The notes: generated by a model from the letters alone, not told the origin. DNA of 64,000 nucleotides from Rhodococcoides kroppenstedtii (GCF_900111805.1 NZ_FOJN01000012.1:62001-126000); one strand, 5' to 3'; counted from the first letter of the stretch, positions 18,191-28,101 are shown. Made by a program: numbers and translations.

Positions 18191-20290
18191 GTGACCGACA
18201 TCGATCGCCTCCGCACGCTCGCCGACCTCCACGGCGTCGCGACTTCGTACGAAGGATGGGACAAGACCCGTCGCGACGTCGCCGAATCCACCCTGCGCGC
18301 GGTGCTCGGCGCGCTCGACGTCGACGCGAGCGACGACGACGCGGCCGACGCCGCCATCTCCGCGCACGAGCAGGCCCCGTGGCGGCGCACCCTGCCACCG
18401 TCCGTCGTCACCGTGGCGGGCACGGACCGCGACGTGCCGGTGCACGTTCCCCACGGGCGGTCGGTGACGCTGTCGATCGAGACCGAGAGCGGCGAGCGCC
18501 GCGAGACGCAGCAACGTGACGTGTGGGTCGACCCCCGCGAGATCGACGGCGCGCTCGTCGGTCGCGCGACCTTCGCCCTGCCCACCGACCTCGAGCCCGG
18601 GTGGCACACCCTGATCGCCGACGTGGACGGTGACGAGCCGTCGACGTGCACCCTGGTGGTGACCCCGCCCGTGCTGTCCACCACCGCGGCACTGGCCGAC
18701 CGGCAACGCTGGGGCGTCCTGGCGCAGCTGTACTCCGTCCGGTCCCCGCGGTCCTGGGGCGTCGGCGATTTCGCGGATCTGGCCGACATGGCGTCGATCC
18801 TCGGCGAGGACCACGGCGCGGACTACGTGTTGGTGAACCCGTTGCACGCGGCCGCGCCGCGCCCGCCGATCGAGGCCTCGCCCTATCTCCCCACCACCCG
18901 TCGGTTCGTCAACCCGCTCTACATCCGGGTCGAGAACATCCGGGAGACGGCCATGCTGCCGCGGGACAAGTACGCGCGGATTCGCGACGCCGCCCGTCGC
19001 CTGCACCGTGCGAACACTCGCACCGATTCGATCGACCGGGACAAGTCCTTCCGCGCGAAACTGCGTGCCCTGGAGGCCGTGTTCCTGGTGCCGCGCAGCC
19101 CCGCCCGCGAAGCGGCGTTCGCCGAGTTCCGTCGCGAGGAGGGCGAGGGGCTCTACAACTTCGCCACCTGGTGCGCGTTGACCGAGAAGTTGTCGCCGTC
19201 CGACGAGCGGTGGCGGACCAAGGCCGCCGGGCCGCGCACCCCGTGGGTCGAGCGGCAGCAGGTGAAACTGACGCACCGCATCGACTTCCACTGCTGGCTG
19301 CAGTGGATCTGCGATGAGCAGCTGGCCGACGCGCAGGAGTCCGCACACCGCGCCGGCATGGACATCGGCGTCGTGCACGACCTCGCCGTCGGCGTCGCGC
19401 AGGGCGGTGCCGACGCGTGGTCGCTGGGATCGGCTCTGGCCGAGGGCGTCACGGTCGGCGCCCCGCCCGACGACTTCAATCAGCAGGGCCAGCAATGGAA
19501 TCAGCCGCCGTGGCGGCCGGATCGGTTGGCCGAGTTGGGGTATGCGCCGTATCGCGACATGCTGCGCACCGTGCTCAAGCACGCCGGTGGTCTCCGGGTC
19601 GACCACATTCTCGGCCTGTTCCGCCTCTGGTGGATTCCGACCGACGCGGCGACGCCGGCCGAGGGCACGTACGTCACCTACGACCACGAGGCCCTGATCG
19701 GGATTCTCGTCCTCGAGGCGGACCGCGCGGGCGCCGTGGTGGTCGGCGAGGATCTCGGCGTGTTCGAGCCGGTCGTGCAGGAGTACCTGGCGTCGAGAGG
19801 CGTTCTGGGAACGTCCATCCTGTGGTTCGAACGGGACGACGACGGTCCGATCGATCCCGCCGAGTATCGCGAACTCTGCCTCACCTCGGTCACCACCCAC
19901 GACCTCCCGCCCACCGCCGGGTATCTCGCGGGCGAGCACATCGACCTGCGTGCGCGATTGGGCCTGCTCGAGCGTGACGTCGAGTCCGAGCGGGAGCAGG
20001 ACGAGGCGCAGCGAGAGTCGGTGCTGGACCTGGCACGTCGGCACGGGTTGCTGTCCGACGACGCCTCGACGGCCGAGACCGTCGCCGCGCTGCACCACCT
20101 GATCCAACGCAGTCCGTCACGGCTGCTGGGGGTGGCCCTGGTGGACATGGTCGGCGAGCACCGCATCCAGAATCAGCCGGGGACCGACGAGACTCAGTAC
20201 GAGAACTGGCGAATCCCGTTGGCGGACAGCGCCGGTCGTGCGGTCTCGGTGGAGGACCTGCGCCGGGCGCCGTCGCTGATCGAGGACTGA
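18191..20290 (+). CDS. malQ: 4-alpha-glucanotransferase (amylomaltase)
   Basis: 699-aa GH77 enzyme that transfers maltooligosaccharide chains in glycogen/maltose metabolism. Catalytic residues are visible: the aspartate nucleophile in GLRVDHILGLFRLWW, the glutamate in VGEDLGVFEP, and the third acid in TTHDLPPTAGY. The N-terminal 170 residues are the extra domain usual in actinobacterial MalQ. The frame is open far upstream, but TACGAT plus 7 nt before the GTG at 18191 fixes a leaderless start matching family length. It ends in a strong bidirectional terminator. Confidence 0.94.
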   Translation: MTDIDRLRTLADLHGVATSYEGWDKTRRDVAESTLRAVLGALDVDASDDDAADAAISAHEQAPWRRTLPPSVVTVAGTDRDVPVHVPHGRSVTLSIETESGERRETQQRDVWVDPREIDGALVGRATFALPTDLEPGWHTLIADVDGDEPSTCTLVVTPPVLSTTAALADRQRWGVLAQLYSVRSPRSWGVGDFADLADMASILGEDHGADYVLVNPLHAAAPRPPIEASPYLPTTRRFVNPLYIRVENIRETAMLPRDKYARIRDAARRLHRANTRTDSIDRDKSFRAKLRALEAVFLVPRSPAREAAFAEFRREEGEGLYNFATWCALTEKLSPSDERWRTKAAGPRTPWVERQQVKLTHRIDFHCWLQWICDEQLADAQESAHRAGMDIGVVHDLAVGVAQGGADAWSLGSALAEGVTVGAPPDDFNQQGQQWNQPPWRPDRLAELGYAPYRDMLRTVLKHAGGLRVDHILGLFRLWWIPTDAATPAEGTYVTYDHEALIGILVLEADRAGAVVVGEDLGVFEPVVQEYLASRGVLGTSILWFERDDDGPIDPAEYRELCLTSVTTHDLPPTAGYLAGEHIDLRARLGLLERDVESEREQDEAQRESVLDLARRHGLLSDDASTAETVAALHHLIQRSPSRLLGVALVDMVGEHRIQNQPGTDETQYENWRIPLADSAGRAVSVEDLRRAPSLIED

Positions 20291-20291
20291 G

Positions 20292-20329
20292 CTCGGCCCG
20301 GGTGCGGCGCCCCGCCGCACCCGGCCGAG
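20292..20329. terminator. strong bidirectional terminator between convergent genes
   Basis: Inverted repeat of CTCGG, bulged C, CCGGGTGCGGC, loop GCCCC, GCCGCACCCGG, CCGAG: 16 paired bases. It lies exactly between the malQ stop and the stop of the convergent oxidoreductase. Confidence 0.88.
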
Positions 20330-20330
20330 G

Positions 20331-21512
20331 TCACAGTGCGCCGACGAGGTCCTCGCGGGAGCGCGGCGCGTCCGACTTCAACATCTCCTTGGCCTCGTCG
20401 AGGCCCTCCCAGACGTTCCACATGAGCACCCCGCGCAGCACGGAGTTCTCGTCGAGGTAGTACACGACGCCCTCCTTGCCCGGCGTCTTCCAGTCCTCGA
20501 CGGTCGTCAGCTCGGTGCTCATCGTCCCGACGGCCTGATAGCCGTTGTCGTAGACGTCCGAGTAGAAGTACGGCGTGTAGGTGTAGGGATCGGTGGAGCC
20601 GGCCATGATGCGGCCCGCGGTCGTTCCCATCTCGTTGGCGTTGTCGACGTGCTCGATGCGACGACGCCCGAGGATCGCGTCCGGATAGTTCGCGACGTCG
20701 CCGGCGGCGTAGACGTCGGGATCCGCGGTCCGGAGATACTCGTCGACGACGATCCCGTTGTCGACGTCGAGTCCGGCCTGCTCGGCGAGGTCGACGTTGG
20801 GCTTCACACCGAGACCGAAGACGACGGCGTCCGCGTCGAGCGTCGATCCGTCGTCGAGCGTCAGGGTGACCGACGAGCCCGACTGCTCACCGGAGGACAC
20901 CTTCACGCCCGTGCGGATGGTCACGTCGTGGTCGACGAAGCTCTGGTGGAACTCGCGCGCGAGGGTCTCGGGGAACATGTGCCCGCCGACGACGTCGTCG
21001 CTGGTGACGAGCGTGACGGTCACGCCGTTGAGCGAGAGCGCGGCGGCGATCTCGGTGCCGATGTACCCTCCGCCGACGACGGCGACGTGCGTGCCCTCCG
21101 ACGCGAGAGCCCGCAAGCGTCGATAGTCGGCGAACGTCCGGAAGTACACGACGCGTTCCGACGGCGGCAGGTCGAGCTGCGTCGGTGCGGCGCCGGTCGC
21201 GAGCAGCAGCGACCGGTAGGTGTGGGTGTCGCCGGCGTCGGTGGTGACCGTGTGGGCGTTCCGGTCCAGTCCGGTGACGGTGGTGCCCGTGACCACGGTG
21301 GCGCCGGTCTCCTCGGTACCGAGGGGCACCTTGTCCGTGGTGAACTCCTCGTCGGTCCACAGCTTCTTGCTCAGCGCGGGACGGGTGTACGGGGCGTCGA
21401 CGTCGTTGCCGACGACGAGGATGGACCCGTCCGGGTCCTGTTCGCGAATTCCCTTCGCGGCATTGTCGGCGACCATGCCGCCCCCGACGATGATGTAGTC
21501 GTACTCGGACAC
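20331..21512 (-). CDS. FAD-dependent pyridine nucleotide-disulfide oxidoreductase (ferredoxin reductase-like)
   Basis: 393-aa flavoprotein with an N-terminal FAD fold (YIIVGGGMVADNAA), a central NAD(P)H fold (VVGGGYIGTEIAAAL near 150), and the second FAD motif DVYAAGDVANYP near 270. The C-terminal domain (YFYSDVYDNGYQAVG) matches ferredoxin/rubredoxin reductases of monooxygenase systems. No redox-active CXXC is present. The GTG at 21512 begins exactly at the conserved fold; upstream codons in the open frame lack homology. Partner protein is not encoded nearby. Confidence 0.88.
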   Translation of the reverse strand: MSEYDYIIVGGGMVADNAAKGIREQDPDGSILVVGNDVDAPYTRPALSKKLWTDEEFTTDKVPLGTEETGATVVTGTTVTGLDRNAHTVTTDAGDTHTYRSLLLATGAAPTQLDLPPSERVVYFRTFADYRRLRALASEGTHVAVVGGGYIGTEIAAALSLNGVTVTLVTSDDVVGGHMFPETLAREFHQSFVDHDVTIRTGVKVSSGEQSGSSVTLTLDDGSTLDADAVVFGLGVKPNVDLAEQAGLDVDNGIVVDEYLRTADPDVYAAGDVANYPDAILGRRRIEHVDNANEMGTTAGRIMAGSTDPYTYTPYFYSDVYDNGYQAVGTMSTELTTVEDWKTPGKEGVVYYLDENSVLRGVLMWNVWEGLDEAKEMLKSDAPRSREDLVGAL

Positions 21513-21765
21513 CGCGAACCCCGTTCTGTCGTCTACCTGCGAACGCCGAGTCGGAGGCGAGAGCCACCGCACCCGGCCGTGACGGTCGAATAGCCGCACC
21601 CGTTCCCTCCTCAAACCACCGACGCACCCCCGGGGGACCGGCCCGGGGTCCGCGTGGGGCGAATCGTGTCGGTGGCTCGTGGTGCGATGAGTTCCGCGGT
21701 CGGCCGGAGTCAGTCGTAGGTAGGTCGGCGCGAACCAGGCGAGAACCGGGCGAGAAGGGGAGAAC

Positions 21766-22776
21766 ATGGGCAGACGGGGAGACTCCGGACCGGCCATCGT
21801 GGCCACCGGGCTGGTCAAACACTACGGGGACGTTCACGCGCTCGACGGCTTGGACCTCGAGGTCCAGGAGGGGACGGTGATGGCGCTGCTCGGCCCCAAC
21901 GGCGCGGGCAAGACCACCACCATTCGTGTTCTCACCACCCTGTTGACGGCGGATGCCGGCACGGCCACCGTGGCCGGGTTGGACGTGGTGAAGGACGCGG
22001 CCGAGCTGCGATCCCGCATCGGCGTGTCCGGGCAGTACTCGGCGGTGGACGAGTACCTCACCGGCTTCGAGAACCTCGACATGGTGGGGCGGCTCTACCA
22101 TCTCGGAGCCAAGCGCAGCGCCGCCCGCGCGCGCGAATTGCTCGAGAGGTTCGACCTCGTGGAGGCGGGCGATCGCCCGGTCAAGGGGTATTCCGGTGGC
22201 ATGCGCCGTCGACTCGACCTGGCCGGCGCCCTGGTCGCGGATCCGCCCGTGCTGTTCCTCGACGAGCCCACCACCGGACTCGATCCGCGCGCACGCATCG
22301 AGCTGTGGTCCGTCATCGACGAGTTGGTGGCGGCGGGCACGACTCTGCTCCTCACCACGCAGTACCTCGAGGAAGCGGATCGTCTCGCCGACCGGATCGC
22401 GGTCATCGACCACGGCGTGGTGATCGAGCGGGGAACGGCGGACGACCTCAAGTCCCGCGTGGGCGGCGCTCGCATCGATCTCACTCTCGGCTCGGACGAC
22501 GATCTACGCACCGCCGCCGAGGTCCTCGGCCGGACCGCCGGGGACCTGTCCACCGACCCCTCGTCCCGGCGAATCACCATGCCGGCGTCCGACGGTGCAA
22601 TCACGCTGTCGGACGCGCTGCTGGCGTTGCGCGAACGTGACGTGATTCCCACCGACGCCTCGTTGGCCAAGCCGAGCCTCGACGACGTGTTCCTCACCCT
22701 GACCGGCCGCGCCACGGCCGACGACACCGCCGATTCCGACGCCGCGGCGTCCGCCTCGACAGGATCCGTCCGATGA
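21766..22776 (+). CDS. ABC-2 exporter ATPase, DrrA type
   Basis: 336-aa ATPase of the daunorubicin-resistance DrrA group. It has Walker A GPNGAGKTTT, signature YSGGMRRRLDLAGALV, Walker B VLFLDEPTTGLDP, and the DrrA-type C-terminal extension (LAKPSLDDVFLTLTGR). It should power export of a hydrophobic compound or lipid. The ATG follows AAGGGGAGAAC. It overlaps the permease gene by ATGA. Substrate unknown. The 253-nt divergent gap before it holds a perfect CCCCCGGGGG palindrome but no assignable operator. Confidence 0.9.
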   Translation: MGRRGDSGPAIVATGLVKHYGDVHALDGLDLEVQEGTVMALLGPNGAGKTTTIRVLTTLLTADAGTATVAGLDVVKDAAELRSRIGVSGQYSAVDEYLTGFENLDMVGRLYHLGAKRSAARARELLERFDLVEAGDRPVKGYSGGMRRRLDLAGALVADPPVLFLDEPTTGLDPRARIELWSVIDELVAAGTTLLLTTQYLEEADRLADRIAVIDHGVVIERGTADDLKSRVGGARIDLTLGSDDDLRTAAEVLGRTAGDLSTDPSSRRITMPASDGAITLSDALLALRERDVIPTDASLAKPSLDDVFLTLTGRATADDTADSDAAASASTGSVR

Positions 22777-23576
22777 CCGCTCCCCTGCTCGCCCTGTCCG
22801 ACGGCGTCACCATCGCCCGGCGCAACCTCATCAAGCTCAAGCGGGTTCCGGACCTGATCGTCTTCACCCTGCTCTCGCCGATCATGTTCGTGCTGGTCTT
22901 CGCGTACATCTTCGGATCGGCGATCGACGTCCCCGGCACCTCCTACCGCGAATTCCTCATCGCGGGCATCTTCGCGCAGACCGTGATCTTCGGCTCGACG
23001 TGGACCGGGCTCGGGCTCGCCGAGGACATGCAGAAGGGCATCATCGACCGCTTCCGGACACTGCCCATGGCCCCGTCGGCCGTGCTGGTCGGCCGCACCA
23101 GCAGCGACATCCTCATCAACGTGATCTCGCTGGTGGTCATGTCGCTGACGGGCCTGCTCGTCGGATGGCGCATCCGGTCCTCGTTCCTCGAGGCGCTCGC
23201 GGGGTTCGCACTCCTGTTGCTCTTCGCCTACGCCCTGTCCTGGGTGATGGCCGTGATCGGACTGTGGATCCGGACGCCGGAGGTGTTCAACAACGCGACC
23301 TTCATCGTTATCTTCCCGCTGACGTTCATCGCCAACACCTTCGTGCAGAGCTCGGACCTGCCCGGTCCCCTGCGTGTGGCGGCCGAGTGGAACCCCATCT
23401 CGGCCATCACCCAGGCCTGTCGCGATCTGTTCGGCAACACCAGCCCGTTGGCACCGGTCCCGGACGTGTGGCCGCTGCAGCATCCGGTCCTGGCCACCCT
23501 CGGATGGTCGGCCCTGATCCTCGCGATCTTCGTGCCGCTCGCCATTCATCGCTACAAGAAGGCCGTCAGCCGCTGA
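22773..23576 (+). CDS. ABC-2 exporter permease, DrrB type
   Basis: 267-aa integral membrane protein with six predicted helices and an ABC2_membrane core: RRNLIKLKRVPDLIVFTLLSP at the N-terminal amphipathic helix, a central FRTLPMAPSAVLVGRT stretch, and the conserved PLTFIANTFVQSSDLPGPL loop. Translationally coupled to the ATPase gene; together they form a DrrAB exporter. Confidence 0.9.
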   Translation: MTAPLLALSDGVTIARRNLIKLKRVPDLIVFTLLSPIMFVLVFAYIFGSAIDVPGTSYREFLIAGIFAQTVIFGSTWTGLGLAEDMQKGIIDRFRTLPMAPSAVLVGRTSSDILINVISLVVMSLTGLLVGWRIRSSFLEALAGFALLLLFAYALSWVMAVIGLWIRTPEVFNNATFIVIFPLTFIANTFVQSSDLPGPLRVAAEWNPISAITQACRDLFGNTSPLAPVPDVWPLQHPVLATLGWSALILAIFVPLAIHRYKKAVSR

Positions 23577-23635
23577 CCCGGCGACGGGGTCGTTCACAGC
23601 CGCGTCTCACGATCGTCGTGTAGACACTGAATGCT

Positions 23636-25099
23636 GTGACGGCCCTCGAGAACGCTTCGACCACCGCGGCCGCACCGGCGACCCGAGCCGGTGCGGCCGA
23701 CCGCGCGCACTCGGCCGTGGCGAGACTGCTGCGTCCCGGCGTCGCTCTCCCGGCCGCGGCGTTCCTGCTCCTCGCTCCGCTCTACGCCGCACTCTCGGTG
23801 ACCGGCCACTACCAGGGCCGGACGTCCGGCTTCGACCTCGGGATCTTCGTGCAGCAGATCTCGTCCTACGCGGCTGGGCGGGCGCCCACGTCGGATCTGC
23901 TCGGCACGGGATGGAACACCCTCGGGGACCACTTCTCCCCGATCACGGTGCTGCTCGCCCCGCTCTACGCGCTGGCGCCCGCACCCGAGACGCTCCTGGT
24001 GGCGCAGGCCGTGTTGTTCGCCGTCGGCGTCGTCCCCCTCACCCGATGGGCGTACCGCGACCTCGGGTTCGTCGCCGCGCTGGTGGTCGCCGTCGGATAC
24101 GGACTGTCGTGGGGACTGCAGTCGGCCCTGAACTTCGACTTCCACGAGATCGCCTTCGCCGTGCCGCTGCTGGCCTTCGCGATGTCGGCACTGGGGCAGG
24201 GACGGTGGCGTGCCGCCGCGGCGTGGACGCTCCCACTGGTCTGGGTCAAGGAGGACATGGGCCTGACGGTGGTCGTCGTCGGCGCCCTGATCGCGCTGTG
24301 GACCACCGGGCGCACCCGGCTTCTGGGGGTGGCCACCGCGGCGTGGGGTGCCGCGTGGACCGTGCTCGCGGTGACGGTCGTCGTGCCCGCGCTGAGCCCG
24401 GACGACGCCTACGGGCAGGGGTCCAAGCTGCCGCCGCTGACCGAAGGCATCGCGGAGACCACCCACGGCCTGGTGAGCGGCGATTCCCGTGCGGCGACGA
24501 TTCTGCTGCTGCTCGCGATCACCGGGTTCGCCGCGCTGCGCTCACCGCTGACGCTCGTGGCCGTCCCCACGGTGGCGTGGCGGTTCCTCAGCGACAACAC
24601 GAACTTCTGGAAGCCGATCTTCCACTACAACGCCGTCCTCATGCCGATCCTGTTCGCCGCGCTGATCGACGCCCTCGTGCGAGGGCGGACGCGCGGCGAG
24701 CTCTCGCCGCGGGCGGAACGCATCGTGCTCGCTGTGGTCGCCGCCGTCGCCCTGATCGCGCTGCCGTTCCAACCCTTGGCTCGGCTCGCCTCCGCCGACG
24801 GATGGCGCGTCGATCCACGCATCGAGACGGTGCGCGAGGTGAGCGCGGACATCCCCCGCGACGCCCGGGTGTCCGCGTCGAACGATCTGGTGCCCCACCT
24901 CGTCGCCACGCACCCCACAACGGTCTTCCCGCAGCGTCCGTCGGACTCGACCACTCCCGACTGGATCCTGGTCGACCAGGCGAATCCGCCGGGCTGGCCC
25001 CAGAACGCCGAGGGCGACCGCCGGGCGGTGAGCGCCGCGCTGGACGACGGGTACCGCGTGGTCGACGACGTGAACGGCATCCTCGTTCTCCGGCGCTGA
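23636..25099 (+). CDS. DUF2079 membrane protein
   Basis: 487-aa polytopic membrane protein of the DUF2079 family. The luminal-facing loop contains the family block GRTSGFDLGIFVQQISSY and a GDHFSPI segment near residue 100; about ten helices follow, then a soluble C-terminal domain (VREVSADIPRDARVSASNDLVPHL). The layout resembles GT-C glycosyltransferases of the cell envelope, so a role in lipid-linked sugar transfer is possible but unproven. The GTG at 23636 is preceded by a -10-like GACACT at 7 nt. Confidence 0.82.
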   Translation: MTALENASTTAAAPATRAGAADRAHSAVARLLRPGVALPAAAFLLLAPLYAALSVTGHYQGRTSGFDLGIFVQQISSYAAGRAPTSDLLGTGWNTLGDHFSPITVLLAPLYALAPAPETLLVAQAVLFAVGVVPLTRWAYRDLGFVAALVVAVGYGLSWGLQSALNFDFHEIAFAVPLLAFAMSALGQGRWRAAAAWTLPLVWVKEDMGLTVVVVGALIALWTTGRTRLLGVATAAWGAAWTVLAVTVVVPALSPDDAYGQGSKLPPLTEGIAETTHGLVSGDSRAATILLLLAITGFAALRSPLTLVAVPTVAWRFLSDNTNFWKPIFHYNAVLMPILFAALIDALVRGRTRGELSPRAERIVLAVVAAVALIALPFQPLARLASADGWRVDPRIETVREVSADIPRDARVSASNDLVPHLVATHPTTVFPQRPSDSTTPDWILVDQANPPGWPQNAEGDRRAVSAALDDGYRVVDDVNGILVLRR

Positions 25100-25134
25100 C
25101 GGGCCGGCAGGTGGAGTGGACGGCGAATCGGGGT

Positions 25135-25533
25135 ATGACGCCGGGTATGACATCGACGACGTCCTCCCTGCTGACCCGCGCTCCCCGCGTGCTCGGCGCT
25201 CTCACCGTGGCGTACAGCGCCGTGGTCCTCGCCTCCCCGCGGACCCTGGCCGCGCCCGCCGGCTTGACGTCGGATTCCGGGTTCGTCTCCCCGTCCGTCG
25301 CCACCGCGGTGCGCGGCCTCGCGTTGCGGGACGTCGCGAGCGGAGCAGCCATGGTGGTGGCACGGCGAGGAACCCCGCTGCGCACGGCGATCGGCGTGCG
25401 GGTCGCCTCGGACCTCGGTGATGCGGCGCTGTTCGCCGTCGCGGCCCCCGACGCCGCGACGCGGGCCAAGGCCGTCGCCGTCGCACTCGGTTGGGGTGCA
25501 TTGTGCGCGGCCTCCGCGCGTGTGGCGGGCTGA
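25135..25533 (+). CDS. small membrane protein of unknown function
   Basis: About 132 aa with three to four hydrophobic segments (VLGALTVAYSAVVLASP, LALRDVASGAAMVVARR, LGDAALFAVAAPD, AVAVALGWGALCAAS). Similar proteins of unknown function are common in Corynebacteriales, some annotated DUF4267-like. Two in-frame ATG codons (25135 and 25147) are possible starts. It follows the DUF2079 gene closely and may be cotranscribed. Confidence 0.65.
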   Translation: MTPGMTSTTSSLLTRAPRVLGALTVAYSAVVLASPRTLAAPAGLTSDSGFVSPSVATAVRGLALRDVASGAAMVVARRGTPLRTAIGVRVASDLGDAALFAVAAPDAATRAKAVAVALGWGALCAASARVAG

Positions 25534-25549
25534 GGCGACCGTCCTCGCC

Positions 25550-26590
25550 CTAGCCGGGAGTCGGGTTGGTCCACCCCGGATCGGCACCGTGACCACCGCC
25601 GTCGTCGGACCCGGACGGAGCCGGATTCACCCACGACGGTCCGGACGTCGACTCGGTCCAGGTGGCCTCCGCGCCGGCCGGCGGTCTGTCGGCAGCCGCG
25701 TGTCGGCTGCCCGACTCCCCTGGTCGCTCGCCCGCGGGCCACGTCGCCCCGGCGCCGGCCACCCGATCGGCCGGTCCATCGGGGCCACCCGGCAGGTCGG
25801 GATCAGGACCGCCCGCGTCGGGATCGGGACCGGCGCCTCCCCCGCCGTGCGGTCCGGGCCCACCCGTCGGCGCCGACGGGGCGGTCTGGACCTGGGGCGT
25901 CGCGGGTAGCGGTACCGGACTCGGCACGGGGGCACGCTGCGGTTCCGGCTCCTCCGGAACGTCCTGTGAGGGCGGTACCTCTTCCAGCGCGCCGGACTGC
26001 GGCGGCGCGGGCCGGTCCGGTTCCTCGACGACGGCCGGCTCGATGGGCACGTCGACGGCTGTCGGAGCCGGGGGCTCCTCGGCAGCAGGCGGCGGGGCCG
26101 ACGGCGCGGACACGGCCGGTGCAGGAGGCGGCGGCGGGGTGAGTCCGGGGACCTCGAACGGCAAGGGCGGCAGCGGCGGCAGGACCCACGGCGCCGGAGC
26201 CGGGGCCGGCGCCGCGCCCGACTGGCTGTTCGCGGCGGCGGCCTCGGCGAGCGCAGCGCGCTCGGCACGCGCCTCCGCCTCCTTGCGCTCCTCCTCCTCA
26301 CGTTCGGCGGCAGCGCGGTTTCGGGCGGTGTCTTCCATGACCCGTTCCTGGAAAGTCATCCCGGACCGGCGCTCGTCGTCGGCTTTCCGCTCCGACAACG
26401 ACATCTCGTCACGGTCCGCCGTGGACGGGTCCTCGTCGGACGTCGACGGCGCCGCCAGCGCCGAGGTCGGCGCGCCGATCGCGACGGCGGCCACCCCGCC
26501 GGTCACCAGGCCCGCCGCCGCGATCCACGGCATCAACCCGCGGGACCACCGCGATGGTGCTGCCCGGTGCAGCGTCGCTGTCGGTCTCAT
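25550..26590 (-). CDS. secreted proline-rich protein of unknown function
   Basis: 346-aa protein with a Sec-type signal peptide (hydrophobic core GLVTGGVAAVAIGAP, likely cut after SALA near 46). A highly charged coiled-coil stretch follows (about 60-120, runs of EREEEERKEAEARAE), then a long proline-rich region (PPLPPLPFEVP and PPPPP runs) and a glycine/aspartate-rich tail. There is no catalytic domain; it looks like an extended wall-spanning or adhesive linker. It starts at an ATG overlapping the stop of the upstream membrane gene, so the two are made together. Confidence 0.7.
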   Translation of the reverse strand: MRPTATLHRAAPSRWSRGLMPWIAAAGLVTGGVAAVAIGAPTSALAAPSTSDEDPSTADRDEMSLSERKADDERRSGMTFQERVMEDTARNRAAAEREEEERKEAEARAERAALAEAAAANSQSGAAPAPAPAPWVLPPLPPLPFEVPGLTPPPPPAPAVSAPSAPPPAAEEPPAPTAVDVPIEPAVVEEPDRPAPPQSGALEEVPPSQDVPEEPEPQRAPVPSPVPLPATPQVQTAPSAPTGGPGPHGGGGAGPDPDAGGPDPDLPGGPDGPADRVAGAGATWPAGERPGESGSRHAAADRPPAGAEATWTESTSGPSWVNPAPSGSDDGGGHGADPGWTNPTPG

Positions 26591-28101
26591 CGTCCCGTCT
26601 CCGTATCCGTTTCGGTGGGCGCGGAACACGCTGCGCTGCACTCGATCTTGCGCACGATGGTGAATCCGCGGTCGCCGCCGCGCACGACGAACTGCTGGTC
26701 GAAATCGAACTGCCGACCGTCCGGCGTGATCAGAGTCAGGACGGCGTCGTACACGTCCGGGGCGCTGGTCGGACGAATGTCGAGGCGATGGGTCGTACCC
26801 GGCTGCACCGCGTCGATGGACGACTGGAGGTCGGCGACCATCGCGGCACGGTCGACGCCCGCGGGCAGGTCCCACAGCGCGGCCGCCGCGGCGGCGTCCC
26901 GGTCCCGGTAGTAGAGGTCGTCGAACCGGGCGATCACGCCGGGACCGTCCAACACCACCTCGGCCGTCGACGCGCTCGCCGCGTCCGCCCGCGTCGACGC
27001 GCTCGCCGCGTCCGTCCGTGCCGACTCGGGGGCCGAATCCCCGCCACCGCCACCGCCACTCGCGAACAGCGCGACCGACGCACCCAACCCGACGACCAGG
27101 ACGACAGCTGCCGTGGCGAGCGGAGTAACGACGGAACGGCGACGACGTCCGCCGCGCGCGCCTCCGATCGACCGACCGAGGCCGTGACCGACGCGGCCCC
27201 GCTCGCCGTGCGACCGGGCGCGGAGCGTGGCCGTGGTGCTCTCGAAGGACAGCACCGGTTCTGCGGAGGCGTGGCCGCGACCGGCCGGTCGCGGACGCAG
27301 GATCACCGCCGCGGCACGCGACCAGTCGGCGTCGGCGCTGTCGGCTTCGCCGGCTGCGATCCCCGGGAGCCCCTCGCCCCCGTCGAGTCCCTCGACACTC
27401 TCGGTCACGTCGAGGACGGTCCGGATGCCGGCCTCCCCGAGCCGGCGTCGCACCTCGGTGGTGCGTCCACACGCTCCGCCCGGGCGCACCACCGTGAGTC
27501 GCCCGGCGTCCACCAGGTCGGTCAGCGCGATCGCGCGCGAGACCGTCTCGTCGTCGACGACCGGCACCACCACGGCGTCCGCGTCGCCGGCGAGGACCTC
27601 GAACCAGGGATCGTCCGGTCGCGCGCAGACGACGACGGTCTGGCGCATCGAGGACAGCCGCGCCACCGCCGCCGCGACGTCGGCGGTGGTCAACGGGCGA
27701 GCGGATCGGCCCGACGCCACCTCGTCGACGCCGGATCGGCGCGTGCGCAACGGAGACCCCGTCGGGGGCATCCGGTCGGCAGCACCGTCACCGGTCGAGG
27801 CGAGCGCGAGTGTCGCCGCCGCCGCGTCGGCGGGATGCCACGCCACGACGCTGCCGGGACGATACCGACCGACCGCGTCCGCCAGGTCGCGGAGCACCCG
27901 CCGGGCGGGGTCCGACCGGTCGGACGGGCGGGCGGAGGCGGACGAAGATGGAGCCCCGAGGTCGACGACGAGGACGCGGTGGCGCAGCGGAAGCGGTCCG
28001 GCGAGGACTCGGTCGACACCTGAGGCGGCACCGGAGGACGACGGATCACCGTGCCCGTTCCGGGGGCGGGAAACAAGCCCCGCGACCACCGTCGACCTCA
28101 T
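26587..28101 (-). CDS. single-pass membrane protein of unknown function
   Basis: 504-aa protein. A long cytoplasmic part (1-320) has beta-alpha repeats such as RVLVVDLGAPSS and TVVVCARPDDPWFEV, reminiscent of a degenerate P-loop/MinD-like fold without a Walker A. One membrane helix follows at about 324-348. After it comes a Gly/Ser/Ala linker with a small internal repeat (DAASAST twice), then an outside domain (VIARFDDLYYRDRDAA, VRKIECSAACSA) of NTF2-like size. I prefer the ATG at 28101 because AGGGGG lies 6 nt before it; a GTG at 28125 is also possible. TATATT upstream is a likely -10. Confidence 0.65.
   Translation of the reverse strand: MRSTVVAGLVSRPRNGHGDPSSSGAASGVDRVLAGPLPLRHRVLVVDLGAPSSSASARPSDRSDPARRVLRDLADAVGRYRPGSVVAWHPADAAAATLALASTGDGAADRMPPTGSPLRTRRSGVDEVASGRSARPLTTADVAAAVARLSSMRQTVVVCARPDDPWFEVLAGDADAVVVPVVDDETVSRAIALTDLVDAGRLTVVRPGGACGRTTEVRRRLGEAGIRTVLDVTESVEGLDGGEGLPGIAAGEADSADADWSRAAAVILRPRPAGRGHASAEPVLSFESTTATLRARSHGERGRVGHGLGRSIGGARGGRRRRSVVTPLATAAVVLVVGLGASVALFASGGGGGGDSAPESARTDAASASTRADAASASTAEVVLDGPGVIARFDDLYYRDRDAAAAAALWDLPAGVDRAAMVADLQSSIDAVQPGTTHRLDIRPTSAPDVYDAVLTLITPDGRQFDFDQQFVVRGGDRGFTIVRKIECSAACSAPTETDTETGR

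Noticed and set aside
26587-28101. Membrane protein considered as a partition or conjugation ATPase
   Set aside because: The inner domain lacks a Walker A motif and no transfer genes are nearby.
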